Source: Methanolobus sp. UBA32 (GTDB lineage Archaea; Halobacteriota; Methanosarcinia; Methanosarcinales; Methanosarcinaceae). From it: DNA of 64,000 nt. Shown here piece after piece: positions 1 through 8,729 of this stretch (within the stretch, counting starts at the first letter, position 1; each line of letters begins with the position of its first letter). The stretch lies in assembly GCA_002507205.1 (NCBI GenBank), contig DAZF01000050.1:31133-95132 (forward strand), in the 5' to 3' direction. Both the position numbers and the translations under genes were made by a program. Below the pieces are notes generated by a model that made no database searches, was not told where the DNA came from, and saw only the letters and a program-made list of their open reading frames with translations.

Positions 1-585
1 GTATTAAAGGAACATGGTTTCAAGGCCAACATAACAGGCGAGGTCAATGCGAAAGCAGCCTCGGAAGCTGATGTGGTGCTTCTTGCCATCAGGTATGGTC
101 AGATAGCTTCCACTATCGAACAGATCAAACCCGGACTTTCCGGTAAGGTCATCATATCTGTAGTCGTGCCGATGGAAAAGAACATGTGCTACATCAGTCC
201 CGGTGCTAAACACCTGACAGTTCCAATAGAAAGCAAAGAGTTCAATAGCGAGTACTTCTGCTTCTCAATGCCTGAATCCGGAAGTGCTGCACAGGAAATT
301 CAGAAGATGTTACCGGAGAATGCGGAGCTTGTCGCTGCATTCCATACAGTCCCTGCAAAGAAACTGGCAAACCTCGAAATGGAACTTGACTACGATATTG
401 GTGTTTGCGGAAATTCCATGTATTCAAAGGAAATAGTATTTGGTCTTGTAAAGGATATTTCAAATATGAGACCCCTTGATGTCGGACCTCTGGAAACTGC
501 AGCAATGGTCGAAGCCCTCACACCTTTACTGATCAACGTTGCTGCAAGGAACGAAATGAAGGATGTTAGTCTGAAATTCGTTTGA
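1..585 (+). CDS. fno: F420H2:NADP+ oxidoreductase, 5'-truncated
   Basis: C-terminal 194 residues of an NADPH-dependent F420 reductase, which moves hydride between reduced F420 and NADP+ in the cytoplasm. The reading frame is open from base 1, so the start and the N-terminal dinucleotide-binding glycine motif lie outside the window. The visible part has the family's AAFHTVPAKKLANLE stretch, the CGNSMYSKE segment and the RPLDVGPLE...VEALTPLLIN C-terminus. Family assignment is firm; I have not seen the N-terminal half. Confidence 0.88.
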   Translation, partial: VLKEHGFKANITGEVNAKAASEADVVLLAIRYGQIASTIEQIKPGLSGKVIISVVVPMEKNMCYISPGAKHLTVPIESKEFNSEYFCFSMPESGSAAQEIQKMLPENAELVAAFHTVPAKKLANLEMELDYDIGVCGNSMYSKEIVFGLVKDISNMRPLDVGPLETAAMVEALTPLLINVAARNEMKDVSLKFV

Positions 586-736
586 ACTTTTTACTTTTTT
601 GCTTTCTTTTTTACCCCATTATTTTTGAATTTCAGATATCACTACTATGGCAATCTATAATTGCATGGAGTTAGATATTCGGAGATAATTTTGCATTGCA
701 TGTGCAGAATATAGAGGAAGAATAACAGGCGATTAA
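586..736 (+). promoter_or_regulatory. Leader and promoter region of the first glnA
   Basis: T-rich tract at 586-630 (probable termination zone of the preceding gene), then an AT-rich stretch leading to the purine-rich GAGGAAG at 714-721 before the glnA ATG. I see no clear palindromic operator here, unlike the second glnA. Confidence 0.4.
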
Positions 737-2065
737 ATGATAATTTGCAATAAGGAAGACGTTATCAAAGCTATTGAAACAAACAACGTAAAATTCATAC
801 GGTTGCAATTTACGGACATACAGGGAATAGTAAAAGATGTTGAGATCCCTGTTACGCAAATTGAAAAAGCTTTGACCACAGGGATATCCTTTGATGGATC
901 ATCCATAGAAGGTTTTGTAAGGATAGATGAATCGGACATGGTCTTAAAACCGGATATCAGGACATTTGCAATACTGCCCTGGAACAACGATAAAGGACTG
1001 GTCGCAAGAATGATCTGTGACATTTATATGCCAAACGGAAAACCGTTCGAAGCTGATCCCCGTTATGTCCTTAAAAAGGTCATGAAAGAAGCTGAAGAGA
1101 TGGGATATGAACTCAATGTAGGCCCTGAACTGGAGTTTTTCCTTTTCGAGAAGATAAATGGAAAGGCAACTGTAGTACCTCATGATTATGGAAGGTATTT
1201 TGAATTTGCACCTACCGATCTTGCAGAGGATATCAGAAGGGAAATTGTCCTGACCTTGATGGACCTTAACTTCGATATCGAGGCATCACATCACGAGGTA
1301 GCTTTCGGGCAGCATGAAATCGATTTCAAATACGGGGATGCACTGACAACGGCAGACAATGTAATGACGTTCAAGTATGTCACCAGGACCATTGCAAAAA
1401 TGCACGGCCTTCATGCCACCTTTATGCCAAAGCCAATTGCCATTGAAAATGGATCAGGTATGCATGTGAACCTTTCACTTTCAAAGGATGGCGAGAATGC
1501 ATTCTATGACGAGAACGGAGATATGCAGATCAGTGAAACCGCAAGACAATTCATTGCAGGTGTCCTGAAACACATCAAAGCCATTTCATGCATTGCAAAC
1601 CCACTTGTAAATTCATACAAGAGACTTATCCCCGGGTATGAGGCACCTGTGTACATCACCTGGTCAGGTGCAAACCGTAGCTCCCTTATCAGGATACCTT
1701 CCCCCAGGGGTAAAAGCACAAGGACAGAGCTTAGAAGCCCGGACCCCTCATGTAATCCATACCTGACATTCGCAGCAATCCTTGCAGCAGGTCTGGAAGG
1801 AGTAAGGAACAAGATGGACCCCGGAAAGATTATGGATTACAATATCTTTGACCTGACAAAACAGGAACGTGCAGAGAGAGGTATTGAGACACTGCCATCA
1901 ACCATCAGTGAAAGTGCAGATTATCTTGAGAATGACGAGCTCCTGAAAAGCACTCTTGGAGAACATGTCCATGACAATATACTGAGACTTGCAAGGGCAG
2001 AATGGGACGCGTACAGAACGCAGGTCCACGACTGGGAGATACAGCGTTACCTGAACACTATCTGA
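737..2065 (+). CDS. glnA: Glutamine synthetase type I (copy 1)
   Basis: Makes glutamine from glutamate, NH3 and ATP. 442 residues, normal for GSI. Visible motifs: SFDGSSIEGF (about 51-60), GPELEFFLF (129-137), NGSGMHVN (238-245), NRSSLIRIP (313-321). The position of the regulatory adenylylation tyrosine is Phe (NIFDL, 369-373), and Arg62 follows the GF motif as in feedback-inhibited GSI-alpha enzymes, so control by adenylylation is unlikely. It is followed after 3 bp by a GNAT gene, so the two are probably co-transcribed. A second glnA lies 5.3 kb away on the other strand, on the far side of the glutamate synthase genes. Confidence 0.95.
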   Translation: MIICNKEDVIKAIETNNVKFIRLQFTDIQGIVKDVEIPVTQIEKALTTGISFDGSSIEGFVRIDESDMVLKPDIRTFAILPWNNDKGLVARMICDIYMPNGKPFEADPRYVLKKVMKEAEEMGYELNVGPELEFFLFEKINGKATVVPHDYGRYFEFAPTDLAEDIRREIVLTLMDLNFDIEASHHEVAFGQHEIDFKYGDALTTADNVMTFKYVTRTIAKMHGLHATFMPKPIAIENGSGMHVNLSLSKDGENAFYDENGDMQISETARQFIAGVLKHIKAISCIANPLVNSYKRLIPGYEAPVYITWSGANRSSLIRIPSPRGKSTRTELRSPDPSCNPYLTFAAILAAGLEGVRNKMDPGKIMDYNIFDLTKQERAERGIETLPSTISESADYLENDELLKSTLGEHVHDNILRLARAEWDAYRTQVHDWEIQRYLNTI

Positions 2066-2068
2066 TAT

Positions 2069-2614
2069 ATGAACCCTACATATTCAATAGGCGAAACAAG
2101 TAAAGCAGATCATCTACAGGTCAGGAGATTCATTGAACTTGTAGATACTGATTTTTATCCTCCCCTGAGTGAAAGGGGAGGAGGCATCTCTGAAAGGGTA
2201 GATGCAGGCCTGGACACAACCGAAGCAAATTTCCTTGTTGCCAGGTTAGAAGAAAGGGATTCATTGGATCATACTGACGGAATTGTCGGTATGGTGGGTT
2301 ATACAAGGAACTGGAAAAGTGATGATAGTGCCTACGTTAATTTTCTTGCAACACACCCGCAACACAGGAACCTGGGGATCAGCAGGGATCTTTGCCTTAG
2401 ACTTGAGGAGTTTCTGGGAGAACAGAAAATAAAAAGGATCTATCTTTGCACATGGTCCAGTAATCCTGCTGCAATTAAGTTCTATGAGAAACTCGGATAT
2501 TATGCATATTCTGTTGTTCTCGATGACAGAGGAAGAGGAATAAATACGATATACTACAAAAAGGACATTAGCATAACTATGCAAAACAATAATATACGAT
2601 TAGATTCTCGATAA
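2069..2614 (+). CDS. GNAT-family N-acetyltransferase
   Basis: 181 residues, starting 3 bp after the glnA stop. The acetyl-CoA loop is HPQHRNLGISRDL (about residues 91-103), and the C-terminal part has SSNPAAIKFYEKLGYY, typical of GNAT enzymes acting on small molecules or protein N-termini. The acceptor is unknown. The tight link to glnA suggests a nitrogen-related role, but that is inference only. The stop lies inside a terminator hairpin. Confidence 0.8.
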   Translation: MNPTYSIGETSKADHLQVRRFIELVDTDFYPPLSERGGGISERVDAGLDTTEANFLVARLEERDSLDHTDGIVGMVGYTRNWKSDDSAYVNFLATHPQHRNLGISRDLCLRLEEFLGEQKIKRIYLCTWSSNPAAIKFYEKLGYYAYSVVLDDRGRGINTIYYKKDISITMQNNNIRLDSR

Positions 2615-2629
2615 GAGAGTCTTTTTCTT
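2602..2629 (+). terminator. Terminator of the glnA-GNAT unit
   Basis: Stem AGATTCTC / GAGAGTCT (one G-T pair) with loop GATAA, followed directly by a T-rich run. It overlaps the GNAT stop codon. Confidence 0.6.
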
Positions 2630-2705
2630 AGATTCACTTTCATTGCGGAAATCTTTGCAGGATAACTTCTATCCTCGTGAGCTTTACCCGCTTTGATTGA
2701 AAAAA

Positions 2706-2768
2706 GACAGGACACGAGTGCCTATTGCATGGTTAGAAAGAATAGAGGAAGTGGTAGGCACCGTGTCC
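2706..2768 (-). terminator. Long stem-loop at the 3' end of the glutamate synthase operon
   Basis: Two arms, GGACACG-a-GTGCCTA (2710-2724) and TAGGCAC-CGTGTCC (2755-2768), pair over 14 bp with a single bulged base around a loop of about 30 nt. Read on the - strand the hairpin is followed by TGTCTTTTTT, so it looks like the transcript end of the operon that finishes at 2796. A stable 3'-UTR-derived RNA is an alternative. Confidence 0.55.
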
Positions 2769-2795
2769 ATAAACGTGATATTTTCTGTTTTTGGG

Positions 2796-3818
2796 TTAGT
2801 CCTCTGGCATTCGTTCAAGCTTCTTTGAAGAGAGCTTTTCAACCAATTCCAGATTCACATCATTTTCAAGTGACAGTTTTCCATTTCTTACCGCATTGTC
2901 GACAAACTGCTTGCCAACAGGGTTGCGTATTATCAGGGTAGTGTAACCCTGGGCACTGCCAATGGAACCCGCCGATATATCTGCATCCAGCGCAGTGAGA
3001 TCCGTACAGATATGACATCCCGGACGAACACAATCCTCAACTTCTTTCAGTGAGATGATCGTCATGTTTCCGTCTTTCAGGGTGATCTCAAGCTTGCCTT
3101 TCACATCAAAGTGCATGATGTCAAGAGGGTCTATCTGGCGCTCTGCAATAAGTTTGTCCTGTACGAGTTTTTCGTAATCGAAGGTTTCTGTACAGAAAAG
3201 TCCGACTGCAAGACGTATGTATTTCCTGAATGGACGCAAAAGGTCCATTTCGCTCTTTCGCATCTTACTTACAGCCTGCATGACACATGGAACACCTACA
3301 ACTGCTATGTTGGTGTATTTCCTGGTAATTACAGCTTCTTTCAGTGAAGCTACCAGAGGAACCCACCAGTTGTAACGGCTTCCTGCATGGTGAACAAGCA
3401 CTTCAGAGGACGTAATTACAGCAGATGAGGGCCTGAGTGTCCAGGGATCTTCCACAACAGTTACTATTGCATCGATCATTCCCTGCTCCAGGGCATTTGT
3501 AAGTATTGCTGTCACAGCTCCACCACTTTGTTTTCTTGGAACGTCGATACCTGCCTGTGCAGACACGATATCTATGTACTCACCGAGAACTTCAGATGAT
3601 GGTTTGTCGATTCTGGGGCATACTTCATAGCATGCACCACAGGGAACTCCATCATTGACATCCTTACAGTAGCCACTGTTAAGAGGGTGTGTGGAATCCC
3701 TTCCGATTTCAAAATAAATGGCATCTGCCGGGCATACAGCTACACATGCACCACATGCTGCGCATTTCCCTGTATCCCAGATTTCTGTCTTAAGATCAAG
3801 ATAATTTTTACCTGCCAT
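2796..3818 (-). CDS. FrhB/FpoF-like F420-binding iron-sulfur subunit linked to glutamate synthase
   Basis: 340 residues. Two ferredoxin-type motifs at the N-terminus, CAACGACVAVCP (about 14-25) and CGACYEVCP (about 51-59), precede an F420-reducing hydrogenase beta-like domain rich in conserved Cys (VGVPCVMQA, CPRPGC-type segment). The family oxidises or reduces F420 through FAD and Fe-S. The ATG at 3818 is preferred over an upstream ATG at 3833 because GGAGTGATC sits just before it. It is the last gene of the glutamate synthase operon, 5 bp after the GXGXG subunit, so its likely job is to pass electrons from F420H2 to glutamate synthase (inferred from position). Confidence 0.85.
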   Translation of the reverse strand: MAGKNYLDLKTEIWDTGKCAACGACVAVCPADAIYFEIGRDSTHPLNSGYCKDVNDGVPCGACYEVCPRIDKPSSEVLGEYIDIVSAQAGIDVPRKQSGGAVTAILTNALEQGMIDAIVTVVEDPWTLRPSSAVITSSEVLVHHAGSRYNWWVPLVASLKEAVITRKYTNIAVVGVPCVMQAVSKMRKSEMDLLRPFRKYIRLAVGLFCTETFDYEKLVQDKLIAERQIDPLDIMHFDVKGKLEITLKDGNMTIISLKEVEDCVRPGCHICTDLTALDADISAGSIGSAQGYTTLIIRNPVGKQFVDNAVRNGKLSLENDVNLELVEKLSSKKLERMPED

Positions 3819-3823
3819 TATGA

Positions 3824-4564
3824 TCACTCCCATGTGTATTTACCTGCAAATGGCCTGCTGCTTGCAGGGATTATTCTTGAATAGTCCGTATCCAGGAATT
3901 GAGACGGATCTATGTCAAACCTTTCACAGAAATCTTTGATCACAGGAGTCAGCCTTTCAAGATCATCTTCATTGAACTTAACTTTCTTGGCTCCGACACC
4001 GAGTAACTTCTCGTTGACATCACCCCTTATAACGATCTCTCCACCGTGTATTCCACTACCAATGCCACGGTCCTGTATCGTTGGTTCCTCGCCAATTCCA
4101 AGAACAAGGATGAGACCGCCGGCCATGTATTCTCCGAGGAATGCATGGGATGTACCACCTATAACCAGTATGGGACGTTTGCCTTCATACTCCTTCATGT
4201 GAATGCCGCCACGGTAGCCGATGCTGCCTTTTACAAAGACCTTTCCACCGCGCATACTGTGTGCTACTGCATCACCGGCACTTCCGTGAATTATCAATGA
4301 ACCGCAATCCATTGTATTTCCGGGGGCATGCTCCGCATTACCGAACACCTCACATTCCGGGCCGCTCATGAACATTCCGAGATCGCCGCCGGGAACACCA
4401 TTGATGGTGATCTTTGCATCGCCCCTTACTCCATTCCCGATGAAACGCTGCCCCAGAACATTATTGAGCACTATTTCCTTTACACCGGAAGCCACTGCTT
4501 CACGGATCATTTTATTCAATGGGGAGTAGTGCATACCTTTTACGTCTATTACTAAAGGATCCAC
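3824..4564 (-). CDS. Glutamate synthase GXGXG-domain subunit
   Basis: 246 residues matching the C-terminal beta-helix (GXGXG) domain of large GltB, encoded here as a separate protein. Repeated Gly-rich turns such as GDAVAHSMRGGKVFVKGS and GIGSGIHGGEIVIRGD are the signature. The domain is structural, organising the ammonia tunnel and subunit contacts. GTG start 5 bp after the stop of the FMN subunit. Downstream is the FrhB-like gene. The three-way split is typical of archaeal glutamate synthases. Confidence 0.88.
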   Translation of the reverse strand: MDPLVIDVKGMHYSPLNKMIREAVASGVKEIVLNNVLGQRFIGNGVRGDAKITINGVPGGDLGMFMSGPECEVFGNAEHAPGNTMDCGSLIIHGSAGDAVAHSMRGGKVFVKGSIGYRGGIHMKEYEGKRPILVIGGTSHAFLGEYMAGGLILVLGIGEEPTIQDRGIGSGIHGGEIVIRGDVNEKLLGVGAKKVKFNEDDLERLTPVIKDFCERFDIDPSQFLDTDYSRIIPASSRPFAGKYTWE

Positions 4565-4569
4565 TTCAA

Positions 4570-6078
4570 TCAGGCCCCCACAGATTCTATTTTGAGGACG
4601 TCAAGCAGACCCTGGTCAAGCATGTAACCACGCAGACGTTCACGGTTTCCGCGAAGACTCTCAATACTGTTAAGACCGGCTGCACCCATGAGTTCACTTA
4701 TTTCAAGCGTCCATGCCTTGATAAGGTTTGCAACATGTTCAGAACCTACTTCTGGATCGATACGGTCAACCAGTTCCTGCTTCTGGGTTGCGATACCCCA
4801 CGGACAGAGTCCGCGATAACAGTTTCCACATACGCGGCATCCCAGTGCTATGAGTGAAGCTGTGCCGATGTAAACTGCATCAGCACCGAGTGCTATAGAC
4901 TTTGTAATATCAGCACTATTGCGGATACCACCACTTGCTATCAGTGAAACTTCGTTCCTGATACCCTGGTCGTTGAGTTTCTCATCCACAGCAGCAATGG
5001 CAGCCTCAATAGGAATACCGACATTGTCCCTGAACACCTTTGGTGCGGCTCCGGTACCACCTTTGAAACCATCAATTACCACTGCATCTGCAGATGATCT
5101 TGCCACACCTGCTGCAATTGCAGCTACATTGTGTACTGCAGCAATCTTCACGAAGACCGGCTTTTCCCAGTTTGTAGCCTCTTTGAGACTGCGTACAAGC
5201 TGAGCAAGATCTTCTATACTGTAAATATCATGATGAGGAGCCGGGCTAATTGCATCTGAACCCAGGGGGATCATACGAGTACAGGAAACATCTGCACATA
5301 CTTTCTCTCCTGGAAGGTGACCACCGATACCTGGCTTGGCACCCTGGCCCACCTTGATCTCAATGGCTGCACCGCGTTCAAGATAATCGATATCAACACC
5401 AAAACGTCCTGATGCAATCTGGACTATGCTATGGTCCTGATATGGATAGATCGCCTCGTGCATTCCTCCTTCACCGGTACCCATGAATGTTCCTGTCTTT
5501 GCCACTGCCTTTGCAAGACTTAACTGTGCATTCAGGCTGATAGCACCATAACTCATGTGACCTATCATTATAGGAGTATCGAGTTTAAGATTTGGAGCAA
5601 GCTTTGTTTTAAGATCAATGTCACCATTGTTCTTTGTAAATTCAAGTTTTGCAGGCTTCTTACCAAGATACGTCCTCAGTTCCATTGGCTCTCTGAGAGG
5701 ATCTATACTTGGATTTGTGACCTGGCATGCATCCAGTACCAGCCTGTCAAATATAATAGGATAATCACGTGCATTACCCATTCCGGCAAGGATGATCTTT
5801 CCGGTACGTGCCTGATTTATAACATCTTCACGTGCCTCTGCGGTCCACAGAGGATGACTGCGGTAGTCCACAGGTTTTTCCTGAAGATTGATAGCATCTC
5901 TTGGGCACATGGAGATACAGCGGTGACATGCAGTACACTTGCGGGAATCGATGAGGATCTTATCATCTTCGATCCTGTAAACACCATAGGAACAGTTATC
6001 GACGCAACGCATACATTTCATGCACTGGTCACGGTCAATACTGATCTTATACTTCAGGGGAACACTTCCAAGGCTCAT
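4570..6078 (-). CDS. gltB: Glutamate synthase FMN / Fe-S catalytic subunit
   Basis: 502 residues. Two N-terminal [4Fe-4S] motifs (CMKCMRCVDNC at about 18-28 and CTACHRCISMC at about 48-58) precede the FMN-binding alpha/beta barrel, with GMGNARDYP, IGHMSYGAIS, GEGGMHEAIYP, GQGAKPGIGGHLPG and DGFKGGTGAAP. A cysteine cluster CRVCGNCYRGLCP near the C-terminus holds the catalytic Fe-S centre. It reduces the 2-iminoglutarate formed from 2-oxoglutarate and NH3. It overlaps the amidotransferase gene by 4 bp, so the subunits are translationally coupled. Confidence 0.93.
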   Translation of the reverse strand: MSLGSVPLKYKISIDRDQCMKCMRCVDNCSYGVYRIEDDKILIDSRKCTACHRCISMCPRDAINLQEKPVDYRSHPLWTAEAREDVINQARTGKIILAGMGNARDYPIIFDRLVLDACQVTNPSIDPLREPMELRTYLGKKPAKLEFTKNNGDIDLKTKLAPNLKLDTPIMIGHMSYGAISLNAQLSLAKAVAKTGTFMGTGEGGMHEAIYPYQDHSIVQIASGRFGVDIDYLERGAAIEIKVGQGAKPGIGGHLPGEKVCADVSCTRMIPLGSDAISPAPHHDIYSIEDLAQLVRSLKEATNWEKPVFVKIAAVHNVAAIAAGVARSSADAVVIDGFKGGTGAAPKVFRDNVGIPIEAAIAAVDEKLNDQGIRNEVSLIASGGIRNSADITKSIALGADAVYIGTASLIALGCRVCGNCYRGLCPWGIATQKQELVDRIDPEVGSEHVANLIKAWTLEISELMGAAGLNSIESLRGNRERLRGYMLDQGLLDVLKIESVGA

Positions 6079-7127
6079 ACTGTAACCCTCCCGATAACCG
6101 GTTCGCCTGCTCTTGGCATGTATATTGTCTTTACTTCAGGGTCCATTGTACGTATGGCAGCTTCTTCACTTGATATGTAAAGGCGGGAACCATTCTCTCC
6201 TACGATGAGAGGACGTAGCTTTATCCTGTCAGTGAAACCCACTATTCCATCTTTTGTAGCAACAACTATCGCAAAAGGACCGTTCATCAGTGCAGGTCCG
6301 TATGTAAGGCGCAATGTGCGCATGAATTCTTCCTGCTTTTCCGGCATATCGTCAATCTCATCCCAGAACGGGGGAGCAAGTGCTGTAACAACTGTTTCAG
6401 ATGGAAGACCGTGCCTTCTTCCCAGAAGGTCGAAAAGGTAAGCTACAACTTCCGTGTCAGTTAACATGGTACACTGGTAACCATTACTTTCCACATAGCG
6501 GCGGTTGGTACCGTAAGAAGTTATCTCGCCATTGTGGACAACTGACCAGTCAAGCAGGTTGAAAGGATGAGCTCCTCCCCACCATCCGGAAGTATTTGTT
6601 GGATAGCGGTTGTGTGCAAGCCATATGTAACCCTTGTAGTCCTCTATCCTGTAGAAGTTGGCTACATCCTCAGGCCATCCGGCAGCCTTGAATACACCCA
6701 GATCTTTACCGGATGAGAATACCAGAGCACCTTTTACATCTGAATTGATGGTCATCACAAGACGCTTGACATTATCATCGTCAGGATTAGTGGTACCAAC
6801 CATAAGATCAGTATAAGGTTTGAAGAAATATCTCCAGGGAATATGTTCCTTTTTGAGACCCGGCTGTTCATATGTAGGGATCTCTTCCTGATGGACTATT
6901 CTGCCCCATGTTTGCAGTATCTTGTCCACCATGGTTTTTGGTTCTAGCAAATTATCAAAAAATACGTGGATGGCATAGCAATCTGCATAGTCAGGGTATA
7001 TACCATAAGCTACGTATCCTGCGCCTTCTCCACTTCCTCTTTCATCCATCAGACTCAGGGCTGCCTTTATACTGGAGCCGTCCATTCTGGACATAGTCCG
7101 ATCGATTACGCCTATAATTCCGCACAT
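6075..7127 (-). CDS. Glutamate synthase glutaminase (GATase II) subunit
   Basis: 350 residues, class II glutamine amidotransferase domain that releases NH3 from glutamine. The start is set by chemistry: the N-terminal nucleophile must be Cys2, and an ATG at 7127 gives MCGIIGVID, preceded by the SD-like GTGATC; a start three codons upstream would bury the Cys. Other conserved parts: LAHNRYPTNTSG and VHNGEI. It is the first gene of the four-gene glutamate synthase cluster, downstream of the second glnA on the same strand. Confidence 0.92.
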   Translation of the reverse strand: MCGIIGVIDRTMSRMDGSSIKAALSLMDERGSGEGAGYVAYGIYPDYADCYAIHVFFDNLLEPKTMVDKILQTWGRIVHQEEIPTYEQPGLKKEHIPWRYFFKPYTDLMVGTTNPDDDNVKRLVMTINSDVKGALVFSSGKDLGVFKAAGWPEDVANFYRIEDYKGYIWLAHNRYPTNTSGWWGGAHPFNLLDWSVVHNGEITSYGTNRRYVESNGYQCTMLTDTEVVAYLFDLLGRRHGLPSETVVTALAPPFWDEIDDMPEKQEEFMRTLRLTYGPALMNGPFAIVVATKDGIVGFTDRIKLRPLIVGENGSRLYISSEEAAIRTMDPEVKTIYMPRAGEPVIGRVTV

Positions 7128-7323
7128 GTTGATCACTATAAGTATTTATTATGGGGCTATGAGATAGCATTTACCGGATATAGATTTAACCATGCAAAAA
7201 TCCATAACGGAAAAGCCCTTGTTGCGTGAACAACTTCTATTCACGTTTTAGCGGCCTGAAAAATGCCGCTTATTTGAAATATGTTATGAGTTGGATATAA
7301 ACTGAAAGTAAGGGGATTTCCCC
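7128..7323 (-). promoter_or_regulatory. Spacer between glnA copy 2 and the glutamate synthase operon
   Basis: About 196 bp without coding potential. It starts with the glnA terminator hairpin, and then runs through AT-rich sequence that could hold a separate promoter for the glutamate synthase genes. The GTGATC just before 7127 is the ribosome binding site. Confidence 0.4.
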
Positions 7324-7327
7324 TTAC
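7308..7327 (-). terminator. Perfect hairpin at the end of glnA copy 2
   Basis: GTAAGGGG-attt-CCCCTTAC is an uninterrupted inverted repeat overlapping the glnA stop codon. On the - strand it is followed by TTTCAGTTT. It is a likely terminator or attenuator between glnA and the glutamate synthase genes. Confidence 0.6.
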
Positions 7328-8664
7328 AGTATGCTAAGGTAGGTGTCAAGTTCCCACTGGTGAACCTGTGCCTTGTAGTCGTCCCACTGAGCATTCTTTG
7401 CTTCGAGATAGTTCTCGAATACGTGGTCGCCAAGTACTCCCTTTACGAATGAACTTCCAGTCATAAGGTCTATAGCTTCCTTCAGGCTACCTGGCAGAGA
7501 TTCAATGCCTCTTGCTGCCCTGTCCGCTTCGGTGAGCTTGAAAATGTTAACATCTGTTGATGCTGGCACTTCCATTTCATTCTGGATACCGTCAAGACCT
7601 GCACTGAGCATTGCTGCAAAGGCGAGGTATGGGTTACATGCAGGGTCAGGACATCTGAGCTCTACCCTTGTACCAAGGCCTCTTGATGCAGGTATCCTGA
7701 TAAGGGAACTGCGGTTTGATGCAGACCATGTACAGTAGATAGGTGCTTCATACCCAGGTACGAGCCTCTTGTATGAGTTTACAGTTGAGTTGGTAATTGC
7801 AGCGAACTCACGAACGTGTGCGAGGAGACCTGCAATGTACTGCTTTGCAACTATTGAAAGCTGGTCAGGAGTTTCTGAGTCGTAGAATGCGTTCTTTCCG
7901 TCCATCATGAGGGACTGGTTGGAGTGCATACCTGAACCGTTCACACCATAGAGTGGTTTTGGCATGAAGCTTGCATAGTATCCCATGTGTGCTGCAATTG
8001 ATTTAACAACATACTTGAAGGTTACAATGTTGTCACATGTGTTCAGCACATCGCCGAATCTGAAGTTGATCTCGTGCTGTGAAGGAGCGACCTCGTGGTG
8101 TGATGCTTCAATTTTAAAGCCCATATCTTCAAGAGCGAAGTCAATAGCCCTTCTTACATCCTGTGCCTTGTCAAGAGGTGCGAAATCGAAATATCCACCA
8201 TTGTCTGTAAGGTTTGTTGTTGGGTGACCTTTCTCATCAAGTTCAAAGAGGAAGAACTCAAGTTCAGGACCAGTGTTCATTGTGTAGCCAAGCTCTGCTG
8301 CTTTTGCAACAGCCTGCTTCAGAACATATCTTGGGTCGCCCTCGAAAGGCTTTCCGTTTGGCCTGTATACATCACCAATGATACGAGCAACCGCACCTTC
8401 CTTTGGTCTCCATGGGAGTAATCTGAAGGTAGTTGGATCTGGCATGAGGATCATATCGGACTCTTCGATCCTTGTGAATCCTTCAATTGATGAACCATCG
8501 AACATTACACCGTTCTCAAATGCACCTTCGAGATCCTCTGCAGGGATTGCCCAGCTTTTGATCATACCCATGGTATCGGTGAATTGGGTTCTTATGAATT
8601 TGACATCGTTCTCGGTTACAGCCTGTAACACGTCTTCCTTCGTTACTGGATTTGCTTTTACCAT
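7324..8664 (-). CDS. glnA: Glutamine synthetase type I (copy 2)
   Basis: 446 residues, GSI-alpha. Motifs: MFDGSSIEGF, GFTRIEESDM (Arg in the feedback loop), GPELEFFLF, HHEVAPSQHEI, NGSGMHSNQSL, NRSSLIRIP. The adenylylation site is again non-Tyr (NIFKL). Its promoter carries a palindrome between the TATA box and the expected transcription start, so this copy looks like the nitrogen-regulated one. It lies upstream of the glutamate synthase operon on the same strand, so glutamine and glutamate synthesis are encoded together. Confidence 0.95.
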   Translation of the reverse strand: MVKANPVTKEDVLQAVTENDVKFIRTQFTDTMGMIKSWAIPAEDLEGAFENGVMFDGSSIEGFTRIEESDMILMPDPTTFRLLPWRPKEGAVARIIGDVYRPNGKPFEGDPRYVLKQAVAKAAELGYTMNTGPELEFFLFELDEKGHPTTNLTDNGGYFDFAPLDKAQDVRRAIDFALEDMGFKIEASHHEVAPSQHEINFRFGDVLNTCDNIVTFKYVVKSIAAHMGYYASFMPKPLYGVNGSGMHSNQSLMMDGKNAFYDSETPDQLSIVAKQYIAGLLAHVREFAAITNSTVNSYKRLVPGYEAPIYCTWSASNRSSLIRIPASRGLGTRVELRCPDPACNPYLAFAAMLSAGLDGIQNEMEVPASTDVNIFKLTEADRAARGIESLPGSLKEAIDLMTGSSFVKGVLGDHVFENYLEAKNAQWDDYKAQVHQWELDTYLSIL

Positions 8665-8707
8665 TTTGACTACTCCTCTCTATTCCCTAAGGGGTGTAAG
8701 TAACCCA

Positions 8708-8729
8708 TTACCTATTAGGTAATATATAA
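8708..8729 (-). promoter_or_regulatory. TATA box with adjoining palindrome upstream of glnA copy 2
   Basis: On the - strand TTTATATATT (8720-8729) is a good TATA element about 60 bp before the ATG. Immediately downstream, ATTACC-tatta-GGTAAT (8708-8724) is a perfect 6-bp inverted repeat. A repressor bound there would block initiation. A nitrogen repressor of the NrpR type is the obvious candidate, but I cannot confirm the operator consensus. Confidence 0.5.

Noticed and set aside
1504-1812. 102-residue antisense ORF within glnA
   Set aside because: Mirror of a conserved enzyme sequence; no independent support.
2693-2941. 82-residue ORF on + across the operon-end stem-loop
   Set aside because: It overlaps the 3' end of the FrhB-like gene in antisense and its sequence has no features of a protein; the stem-loop explains the DNA better.
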